From positions 44,684-108,683 of the forward strand of contig JASHUU010000088.1 of NCBI GenBank assembly GCA_030039795.1: a stretch of 64,000 bases of DNA, given 5' to 3'. Within the stretch, counting starts at the first letter, position 1. Every line of letters starts with the position of its first letter. A program made the translations under genes and the position numbers. The DNA comes from Nitrososphaerales archaeon. GTDB taxonomy: Archaea > Thermoproteota > Nitrososphaeria > Nitrososphaerales > Gagatemarchaeaceae. Positions 35,599 to 42,794 of this stretch are shown here, piece after piece. The notes beneath the pieces are model-generated. The model was not told where the DNA came from, searched no databases, and saw only the letters and a list, made by a program, of their open reading frames with translations.

Positions 35599-36351
35599 TC
35601 ATGGGTCGCGCCAGTGGCTCTTCTTCACCGCCAAGACGAAGAGGACGAAGCAGACTGCGACGAGCACGACCCAGTCGACCGCGAGGTTGAGCTGGGAGAG
35701 CTGCAGGTGGCCTATGGCGTTCTGGGCGATCTCGGCGGCGTACGTCGCAGGCGAGAAGTACGCCAGGAACCTGATCGCATCGGGGATGTAGGTGATGGGA
35801 TAATAAATCGGGGCTATGGTGGCGAGCATTATCGTGAGGATGCTCACGAACGCGCGATTCTGCTGGATGTCGGTGCTGAAGGTCGAGAGCATGAAACCGA
35901 GCGCGACCGAGAACGCGAACATCAGCGCGAACACGCAGAGGACGGTGAGGGCCCCGAGCGGGGTCGCGTGTATGAAGATGAAGGAGAGGACGGTCAGGAC
36001 CGCCAAGGCAGGGAGGGCGTTGGTGAGGGCCGCCACGCCCATGCCCAGGGTGTAGGCGAACGCGCTGGTCGGGGAGCTCACCAGCATGTCTTGGAGCTTG
36101 AAGTCGTTCTTCATGTGGGAGAGGTCTATCTGAAGGTTGACCCCTCCCGAAATCATGCTCGTTATCAGGGCCCCCTCTATCGAGACGCTCAACAGGTACC
36201 CGTGGCTGACCAGCAGTATCAGGACGAGGACTGAAAACGGGGCGAGGACGTTGCTCACCAGGGTTATCGGGTAGTTCCGCATCTGGTACACGGCGTCGAT
36301 TAGTACCGAGGCGTAGACCTGGCTCAGCCTATTGCTCTTCATGGATGACAC
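35599..36351 (-). CDS. ABC-2 type transporter permease
   Basis: 250 residues with six membrane helices and the ABC-2 pattern IYYPITYIPDAIRFLAYFSPATYAAE before the last helix. It forms the membrane channel with the adjacent ATPase, whose gene it overlaps by 23 bases. Substrate unknown; ABC-2 exporters move drugs, lipids or polysaccharides. Confidence 0.9.
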   Translation of the reverse strand: MSSMKSNRLSQVYASVLIDAVYQMRNYPITLVSNVLAPFSVLVLILLVSHGYLLSVSIEGALITSMISGGVNLQIDLSHMKNDFKLQDMLVSSPTSAFAYTLGMGVAALTNALPALAVLTVLSFIFIHATPLGALTVLCVFALMFAFSVALGFMLSTFSTDIQQNRAFVSILTIMLATIAPIYYPITYIPDAIRFLAYFSPATYAAEIAQNAIGHLQLSQLNLAVDWVVLVAVCFVLFVLAVKKSHWRDP

Positions 36352-37279
36352 TCCCGTTCTCGGGTCCGCGCCTCGTATCCTCCTCTATGGGCTTCCGGAC
36401 AAGATAGTAGAATATGTCCTCAAGGGAGATGGGGTATATCGAGAAGCGCTTCTTTTCCCTGACCAGCTGCTCGGTCAGCCTGTCCGCTTCTTCCTCCGTG
36501 GTGAATATCTGGGTCGAGCCGTCGGCGCTCCTGACGACCTCGCCGACCTTGGTCTCGAACGGGGACGCCCCGTGCATGATCCGTATGCTCACCTGGTACT
36601 TGACCACCGATCTGAGCTGGTCCAGCGTCCCCAAGGAGAGAAGTCTCCCGTTCTCAAGGATGCCTATCTTGTCGGCGAGCCTCTCAGCCTCTTCAAGATA
36701 GTGGGTGGTCAGGAAGATGAAGTGGGTCTTCTTGAGCTCGTTCAGCGTCTTCCAGAGGTCGGCGCGGATCAGCGGGTCCAGGCCCGTTGTGGGCTCATCC
36801 ACGAACAGTATCCTCGCCTCAGTGGCCAGGATCGTCGACATCAGGACCCTCCTCTTCACCCCCCCTGAGAGGCGCCTGTTCACCACGTTCTCATACTGCC
36901 CGAGCCCGAGCTTCGCCAGCGCGTCGCTGACCTTCGAGGCCGCTTCCCGCCTCCCGAAGCCCCTGTACAGGAGGTAGGAATAGATCGTCTGTCTGGGGGT
37001 GAGCCAGGGAACGAGCCTGGCCTCCTGGGGCATGACGGCTATCTGCTCCCTTATCCTCTTGGCGTCCCTCAGGACGTCCATCCCGTTGATGCTCGCCTCT
37101 CCTGAGGTAGGCGCGAGCTCCGTGGCCAGTATCCTGATCAGTGTCGTCTTCCCTGCGCCGTTTCTGCCCAGCAGGGCGAAGGTCCCGTTCGTCTCGACTG
37201 ACAGGGTGACGTCGGCGAGCGCCGGAGGCTCGTTGCCGTACCGCTTGGTCAGGTTCCTGCACTCGATCGTGTTTGCCAT
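36329..37279 (-). CDS. ABC transporter ATP-binding subunit
   Basis: 316 residues. Walker A is GRNGAGKTT, Q-loop VMPQEARL, signature LSGGVKRRVLMS (V in place of Q at the last position), Walker B ILFVDEPTTGLDP and switch His in FLTTHYLEEAERL. The C-terminal about 90 residues are the extra domain common in drug-exporting DrrA-like ATPases. The ATG at 37277-37279 matches the family N-terminus; the longer frame is spurious. Confidence 0.92.
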   Translation of the reverse strand: MANTIECRNLTKRYGNEPPALADVTLSVETNGTFALLGRNGAGKTTLIRILATELAPTSGEASINGMDVLRDAKRIREQIAVMPQEARLVPWLTPRQTIYSYLLYRGFGRREAASKVSDALAKLGLGQYENVVNRRLSGGVKRRVLMSTILATEARILFVDEPTTGLDPLIRADLWKTLNELKKTHFIFLTTHYLEEAERLADKIGILENGRLLSLGTLDQLRSVVKYQVSIRIMHGASPFETKVGEVVRSADGSTQIFTTEEEADRLTEQLVREKKRFSIYPISLEDIFYYLVRKPIEEDTRRGPENGSVIHEEQ

Positions 37280-37361
37280 TCGCAGCCTGGCGCCCCTCGG
37301 ACTCCTCTTTACGAATATTGGAACCGAGGGTGGACGCGACCGCGGCTGCCTCCCGCCGGTT

Positions 37362-37901
37362 TCAGTATGGCGACGAAGGCGCCTTCTCGCCCTTTCCCCT
37401 CGCTTCTGGCGCCTTGAGATTCCATCCGAGAGCCTTTCCGACCTCCTCTTCGGTCCTGGTCTTGACGAGCCGGACGGGCTCGTCACGCGTCCAGAGCCCC
37501 CTGGAGTTGATGATCAGCCCCCTGTCTCTCGCCTTTATCGTCATCCCTATGGTATGGCCCTTCGGCCCGGTCGCCCACATCAGCGTCACGCCCCACGAGT
37601 CCCTGTTCAGGCACAGGAAGAGGTTCACCTGCATCCCGCGGTACCTGAAGTTCGAGATGGTCTCGCCGAATGAGATGACCTCGCCGCCCATGCCCTCCAC
37701 CCTCGCGGCGACCTTGTCCTTCCACAGCCCGAAGCTGCTGCCGCGGGGGATGACGGCGATGTCGATGTCGTGCACGATGGGTTCCCTCCTCCGTATGCTG
37801 CCGGCGATAAGGCTCTTGGCGTAGAGGTCCTTCGTCAGTTTGAGGAAGTCCTTGGCCACGGACTCCGCCGACTCCAGGGTGAGGTCTCTCTTGAATGACA
37901 A
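37362..37901 (-). CDS. Minimal PolX-like nucleotidyltransferase
   Basis: 179 residues. Contains AGSIRRREPIVHDIDIAVIP, the PolX GSxRR...DxD catalytic signature, and later NLFLCLNRDSWGVTLMWATG and GLIINSRGLW, matching the palm and thumb of family X polymerases. The N-terminal 8-kDa and HhH fingers are absent. It lies 10 nt behind the ATP-dependent ligase gene and the Ku-like gene, suggesting it fills gaps or adds nucleotides in end joining. A pure nucleotidyltransferase of other function is the alternative. Confidence 0.78.
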   Translation of the reverse strand: MSFKRDLTLESAESVAKDFLKLTKDLYAKSLIAGSIRRREPIVHDIDIAVIPRGSSFGLWKDKVAARVEGMGGEVISFGETISNFRYRGMQVNLFLCLNRDSWGVTLMWATGPKGHTIGMTIKARDRGLIINSRGLWTRDEPVRLVKTRTEEEVGKALGWNLKAPEARGKGEKAPSSPY

Positions 37902-37911
37902 GCGCGGACGC

Positions 37912-38745
37912 CTAGCTGAACTGCGAGAAGAGGCATTCCTCGGGAGTCTTGTCGTGCCTCACCCTGAGGATGAACGGGGCTCTGAGCTTCCTGTCCCGGG
38001 TCAACTCCTGGAACCTCACTTCCACTACAGAGCCCTTCTTCACTTGCCTGGGGTCAACGCCTTCGACCGTGGAGCCTACGTTGCCGATGCCCACTTCCCG
38101 GCCGTCGTCGTCGCACACTGCGACCGACCATGACCTCGGGACGCCCGTCCTCTTCATCTCCGCGGTCTCCACTATCGCGGTCACGAAGCAGTCTATCGTG
38201 TCGAACCTCTTCAGCTTGAGCCAAGAGCTTGCTTGCCCGTAGCTGGAGGCGGGGTTCTTCACCACTATGCCCTCCCTCCCTTCGTTGACCATCTTGTCCC
38301 TGAAGGCGGTGATGCCTTCCGTCGTCCTAGCCGTCGTGAACGGGACCTCAAGCTCCGTCCCCTCGAGTATCTCTCTGAGTATCTTCTTACGCTCGGCAAG
38401 AGGCTTCGCCCTTACGTCCCTGTCGTCAACCTGGAGGACGTCGAACAGGAACATCCCCTTCGACTCGCGTGCGACGTACTCTCCGTCGAGTATCATGCGG
38501 TGGGGCGCATGGAGGAACTCGGTGATGCGGGAGAAGACCTGCGGGGTCGACCTGGGGGTGTAGACCCCGCCGTGCTTGCTGGAGAGGACCAGCTTCTCTC
38601 CGCTCTTGAAGAGGAACACGCGTATGCCGTCGTACTTGGCCTCGCAGATGGCGGGGAGGGGGTTCTTCGCCACCCAGTCCCCCAGGTCCCTCTTGACCGC
38701 CTTGGCGTAGTTCTCCGCTACGTAGTTCGGGAGCTCGTCGCTCAT
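37912..38745 (-). CDS. ATP-dependent DNA ligase, compact
   Basis: 277 residues. The adenylation motif is EAKYDGIRV (Lys nucleophile), followed by LDGEYV, MFLFDVL, EGIVVKNP and SWLKLKR, and a C-terminal OB fold with VEVRFQELTRDRKLRAP. There is no N-terminal DNA-binding domain, so it resembles LigD-type and viral mini-ligases rather than the replicative archaeal Lig1. Its ATG lies 2 nt after the stop of the Ku-like gene. Confidence 0.92.
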   Translation of the reverse strand: MSDELPNYVAENYAKAVKRDLGDWVAKNPLPAICEAKYDGIRVFLFKSGEKLVLSSKHGGVYTPRSTPQVFSRITEFLHAPHRMILDGEYVARESKGMFLFDVLQVDDRDVRAKPLAERKKILREILEGTELEVPFTTARTTEGITAFRDKMVNEGREGIVVKNPASSYGQASSWLKLKRFDTIDCFVTAIVETAEMKRTGVPRSWSVAVCDDDGREVGIGNVGSTVEGVDPRQVKKGSVVEVRFQELTRDRKLRAPFILRVRHDKTPEECLFSQFS

Positions 38746-38747
38746 CT

Positions 38748-39593
38748 CTACTTCGAGAGGACTACCTTGGCCTTCTTCCGTGCGACGGGGACGGCCGGAA
38801 GCCTCTGCGAGCCCTTCTCCTCGACCAGGGCCCAGGCGTCGTCCAGCTTCAGGATGCCCTCGCTCAGGCCCATGAGCAGCCAGAGCCGCCCATCCTTCCT
38901 CTCGTACGGGTAGATGACGCTGGTGTAGAAGTTGTACCCGCGCCCCCATGAGAAGAACGCGACCAAGGCCATGTCCTTTTCGATGAGGTATCTCGCGAGC
39001 TGCGTGACCCTGGACGCGGTCTCCCCCACCTTCTTGTCGGTGTCGGGCGCCAGCTGGTAGACCTCCTTGAACTTGTATTCCGAGACGCGGTCGAGCGGGA
39101 CGAATCCGTCCTTCTCCACCTCCACCTTGGTCGTCCTTTCGAAGGGCTCGACCTCCTCGCCTTCCTGCTTGTCCATCGTCTGGCTGAGCGGCACTTCAAT
39201 CCATTTGCCGGTGAACTCCAGCTCGTACTTCAGAAAGTATCTCTTCTCGTTCCTGACGGTGATAGGGAAGTCGCCCTTGTACCTGACGAACTTTCTCGCC
39301 TCCTCGGGCGAGACCTCCTGGAGGTCGAGCCGCTCCCCGCCTGGGCCTTCCTTGTAGCGGAAGATTCTCGGGACCTCCCTGCTGACGACCTCCTTTCCCG
39401 TCTTCTTGTCTAACTTGATGACCTTCACCGGCTGGAGGTCGCCGTGAGCCTTGGCCGCCCGAAGGTGGTACTCGACCGCCCCGAGGCCGAGCGTTGGGAT
39501 GTCCAGGCTGAGCACCCCCCTCCATGAGGCCCTGCTGGCGGCTGCGCTCTCCGCCTGCTTCTCGACCTCCGTGAAGATGTCTTTCTTTGGCAA
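38748..39593 (-). CDS. Ku-like DNA end-binding protein
   Basis: About 281 residues. The N-terminal SRASWRGVLSLDIPTLG resembles the opening strand of prokaryotic Ku (xWKGxISFGLxxxPV). After a lengthened middle, KDGFVPLDRVSEYKFKEVY with LAPD and MALVAFFSWGRGYNFY resemble the Ku segments around the YYLxPD and 'AI.RxV.R' motifs. It is the first gene of an operon with DNA ligase and a PolX-like protein, which supports a Ku role. Start TTG at 39591-39593, about 26 nt below a TATA-like ATTAAATATCC; a TTG at 39605 is an alternative. Similarity is divergent. Confidence 0.6.
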   Translation of the reverse strand: MPKKDIFTEVEKQAESAAASRASWRGVLSLDIPTLGLGAVEYHLRAAKAHGDLQPVKVIKLDKKTGKEVVSREVPRIFRYKEGPGGERLDLQEVSPEEARKFVRYKGDFPITVRNEKRYFLKYELEFTGKWIEVPLSQTMDKQEGEEVEPFERTTKVEVEKDGFVPLDRVSEYKFKEVYQLAPDTDKKVGETASRVTQLARYLIEKDMALVAFFSWGRGYNFYTSVIYPYERKDGRLWLLMGLSEGILKLDDAWALVEEKGSQRLPAVPVARKKAKVVLSK

Positions 39594-39621
39594 CCCTGAC
39601 CTCAAGCGCGCTTTAGGATAT

Positions 39622-40449
39622 TTAATGTTGCCAAGCTGCCGCAGGCAAAGCCTTCTTCCTGCCCCGACCGTCTTCGCGGTCCTCGAGCGTCCCGAGGTAG
39701 ATCATGGTGTCATAGTGCAGTCGGAATCTCTGGCGTGCTCGCCCACGTGCGGCCCTGCGCGCTTCGTCCTCGAGTGTCGCCCACCGCGGAGTGCCGCGGC
39801 GCGGCATATACGACGCGGACGCGAGCCTGCCGAGCAGCCCAGTGAGGCTCAGGACCTGCACGTTTGGGACTACGAACTTCGCCGGTGCGCCTCGCCCGAA
39901 GAACTCCGACATGCTCGTCTCGTCGAGGTCAGGCACCCGCCTGCTCTCGACCGAGTACGTCTTGACCAGCCGAGAGTAGAGGCGCCCGGCGCCGCCGGTC
40001 TCCTTCCTCAGGTTGTAGACCACGCAGACGCGCTTCGGCTCGCGGAGAACCCTCGCGAACTCCGACCTAGCCCTGCGAAGGTCGAACCAGTGCAGCGCTT
40101 GGCCGACGACCACTAGGTCTGCGCTCTCGGAAGGGAGGCCCGTCGCTTCGGCCCTGCCGTCTACGCTCACGAACCCGGCGAACCGGCGCGCCAGCCGACT
40201 CGTGGCAAAGCCGCGCATCTCGGGGTTTGGCTCCACGCAGAGCACCTTGTTCCCATTCAGGAGGAACAGCTCTGACAGTATCCCTGTGCCCGATCCGACG
40301 TCGGCTATGGTCCAGGTCTTGTCCAGCCCGATCTGCTCCTTCAGCGTGGTCACGACCGAGCGCGGGTAGCCCGGCCGATACTTCGAATAGTCGGCGGCCT
40401 TTCCGGAGAACCTTCGAGAGTAGTCGGCCGTCGACTCGGTCGCCCGCAC
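39622..40449 (-). CDS. SAM-dependent class I methyltransferase
   Basis: 275 residues. Motif I is IADVGSGTGILSELFL; then CVEPNPEM, and LVVVGQALHWFDL, typical of the UbiE/'ubiquinone-menaquinone' style small-molecule methyltransferases (ADYSKYRPGYP at the N-terminus). Start GTG at 40447-40449, about 25 nt below a TATA-like CTAATAGG. Substrate unknown. It lies upstream of the Ku-like operon on the same strand but with its own promoter. Confidence 0.85.
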   Translation of the reverse strand: MRATESTADYSRRFSGKAADYSKYRPGYPRSVVTTLKEQIGLDKTWTIADVGSGTGILSELFLLNGNKVLCVEPNPEMRGFATSRLARRFAGFVSVDGRAEATGLPSESADLVVVGQALHWFDLRRARSEFARVLREPKRVCVVYNLRKETGGAGRLYSRLVKTYSVESRRVPDLDETSMSEFFGRGAPAKFVVPNVQVLSLTGLLGRLASASYMPRRGTPRWATLEDEARRAARGRARQRFRLHYDTMIYLGTLEDREDGRGRKKALPAAAWQH

Positions 40450-40556
40450 AAGAGGCGCCCCGACCGCTCTCCTATTAGTCCGCCGGCCAGGCGCATTTGT
40501 TTTGACCACTTGTCGCCATAGCTTGATATACAAACGGCGGCGACGCCCCGCTCGCG

Positions 40557-42644
40557 TTGCAGGCGGCTCCCCGCAGGGTAAAGACAATTTACAGCGTCAT
40601 CGCCTCGCCCCAGAGGCTCGAAATCCTCAGGATCCTGAACATCAAGGGCCCGCTGACCTACAGCGCGCTGAAGACGCTGGCGGGCTTCAAGTCGAAGAAG
40701 GAGTCGGGGAAGTTCGCCTACCACCTGAGAAAGCTCGTCAAGCAGCTCCTGATCCAGCTCAACAGGCAGGAACGCAAGTACACAGTGACCAACCTCGGCA
40801 GGCTCGTGCTCAACCTGACCCGCCAGATCGAGGAGCAGTCACTCGTGGAGAGCGGGAAGCTGTACGTGAGGACATCCCACCAGACGCTGGAGGAGTTCAA
40901 CGCGAACAAGATCCTCCAGTCTCTCGTGAAGGAGGCCGGCATGCCCGTCGAGCTGGCCCAGAAGATCACAAGCGAGACCGAGTCCAGGCTCTACAAGTTC
41001 CAGACCCAGTACCTCACCGCGCCGCTCATCCGCGAAATCGTGAACGCGCTCCTAGTGGAGCACAGCATGGAGGAGTACAGGCACAAGCTGACCAGGCTAG
41101 GGATGCCCATCTACGACGTGACCCAGCTGCTGGGCAGGGCGGGAGACGACGGCGGGAACGTGGAGTCACTGGTGCACCAGACAGGCAAGCAGGTCTTCTC
41201 GGAGTATCTCCTCCTTGAGCAGCTGCCGAGGGACGTGGCAGACGCGCACCTTTCAGGCGACATGCACATCACAAACGCAGGGTCATGGGGGCTGACGCCC
41301 GACACGGTGTTCGTGGACCTGATCTCGGTCAGAAGCGCGGGCCTCAATCCCAGGGGAAGGATCCCCAACTGCCCCATGATACCCAGTCCCGAGAACGCCG
41401 AGAGGGCGCTCAACATAGTCCTGAACATGTCTTCGATGCTGGCGAGGGAAGCTTCAGACGAGATCACCTTCAGCAACTTCCTGCAGTACCTCGCGCCGTT
41501 CTGCAGGTCCAAGGGCAAGAGAGAGCTGGAGGCGCTGCTGCTGCGGTTCCTGGAGGACCTCAGCTCGCCAGTCTCAGGGGCGCAGAGCCCGGCGATAAGC
41601 CTGGAGCTGAACCCCTTCAAGCACGACGACGCCGGGCGAGAGGTGCTCGACAGGACGCTGGACGCCACGCTGGGCGCGTACAGGACATTCGTCGCAGAGA
41701 CGCCGAGGCCCGACGTCAGGCTCCTGCTGGCCAAGCCGAACAGGGTCGACGACACCAAGACGCTCAAGGACGCGGCCTCGATAATATTCAACGGCGGACG
41801 GATGGCGTTCTTCTCATCGGACCAGAGGAGGAGCTTCCTAGGCCTGAACGCCAACGTCCTCTCCGAAGGGTCGCAGGCGGACAACATCAGCGTGCTTCAC
41901 GGCCTGAGCCTCGACCTTCCGAGGCTGGCGTACGACTCGAACCAGGACGAGACGTACTTCAGGGCGAAGCTGGCGCTCCTCATCGGCGTGGCCTCTGACG
42001 CCCTGTCCACGAGGAGGAGGCTCATCGAGAGGACGCTGAAGCGGGGCCTGCTCCCGTCCCTGGCGGCCGGGTCCGACTCCGTCACGTCGGACAACATGCC
42101 ACTGATAATGAACATGGTAGGCATCGAAGAGACGCTGGCGAGCCTCATCAGGGACCCTACGACGGGGTCGCGCTTCGAGCTCGCCGACAAGATCGTGGGC
42201 ACTGCCACGCAGGTGGCAGAGGAGAAGTCGACGAAGATAGACAGGCTGGGGATGGCGATGCTCGACCTCGACGGCGCGGGGAGGCTGGCGGCCCTGGACG
42301 CAGAGAAGTACGGGAAGGCCAACCTTCAGCCCATGGGGAAGGGCGGATACACGCAGGCGCCGAGGCTGGTCCTCGCCGACCTAGAGAACAAGGAGAAGAT
42401 GGACTACGTCGCGAAGCTCTCCGGAGGACTCCATGGGGGCCTCTCAGTCACGCTGGACGGGTCGTCCGAGGAGGTGCGCGGCGTGTACAACGTGATACTG
42501 AACGCGACGCCGAAGCTTCCGTACTTCAAAGTCGACAGGACGGTCTCGTTCTGCAGGAACTGCGGCGCCAAGCTGGTGCGCAACACGGCCAGGTGCAGCC
42601 GGTGCAAGTCCGTGGCCATGTCGCAGTATTCCACCGCGTCGTGA
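40557..42644 (+). CDS. HTH / ATP-cone / NrdD-like protein next to ribonucleotide reductase
   Basis: 695 residues. Residues 1-75 are a winged helix of ArsR style (SPQRLEILRILNIKGPLTYSAL). About 98-190 match an ATP-cone (RTSHQTLEEFNANKILQSLV). The remainder resembles anaerobic ribonucleotide reductase NrdD (FSEYLLLEQLPRDVADAHLS, GDMHITNAGSW), but the C-terminal glycyl-radical motif RVxGY is missing. The end has a zinc ribbon CRNCG...CSRC. A TTG start follows a TATA-like GATATACAAA. I infer a nucleotide-sensing transcription regulator derived from NrdD that controls the adjacent nrdJ. Confidence 0.72.
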   Translation: MQAAPRRVKTIYSVIASPQRLEILRILNIKGPLTYSALKTLAGFKSKKESGKFAYHLRKLVKQLLIQLNRQERKYTVTNLGRLVLNLTRQIEEQSLVESGKLYVRTSHQTLEEFNANKILQSLVKEAGMPVELAQKITSETESRLYKFQTQYLTAPLIREIVNALLVEHSMEEYRHKLTRLGMPIYDVTQLLGRAGDDGGNVESLVHQTGKQVFSEYLLLEQLPRDVADAHLSGDMHITNAGSWGLTPDTVFVDLISVRSAGLNPRGRIPNCPMIPSPENAERALNIVLNMSSMLAREASDEITFSNFLQYLAPFCRSKGKRELEALLLRFLEDLSSPVSGAQSPAISLELNPFKHDDAGREVLDRTLDATLGAYRTFVAETPRPDVRLLLAKPNRVDDTKTLKDAASIIFNGGRMAFFSSDQRRSFLGLNANVLSEGSQADNISVLHGLSLDLPRLAYDSNQDETYFRAKLALLIGVASDALSTRRRLIERTLKRGLLPSLAAGSDSVTSDNMPLIMNMVGIEETLASLIRDPTTGSRFELADKIVGTATQVAEEKSTKIDRLGMAMLDLDGAGRLAALDAEKYGKANLQPMGKGGYTQAPRLVLADLENKEKMDYVAKLSGGLHGGLSVTLDGSSEEVRGVYNVILNATPKLPYFKVDRTVSFCRNCGAKLVRNTARCSRCKSVAMSQYSTAS

Positions 42645-42794
42645 CCGCAGGCACAAGCGCGCCGTGTCAAAAGGAATGGACTCGTGTGCACTTCATGTGG
42701 AGCGGCCAATCACTTTCGCTCCTGCGTCATTGTCAATCTCGGTCATCCCAAGGGCAACATATATCACCGGGAGCATGGGGTAAGGGCCAACGTT

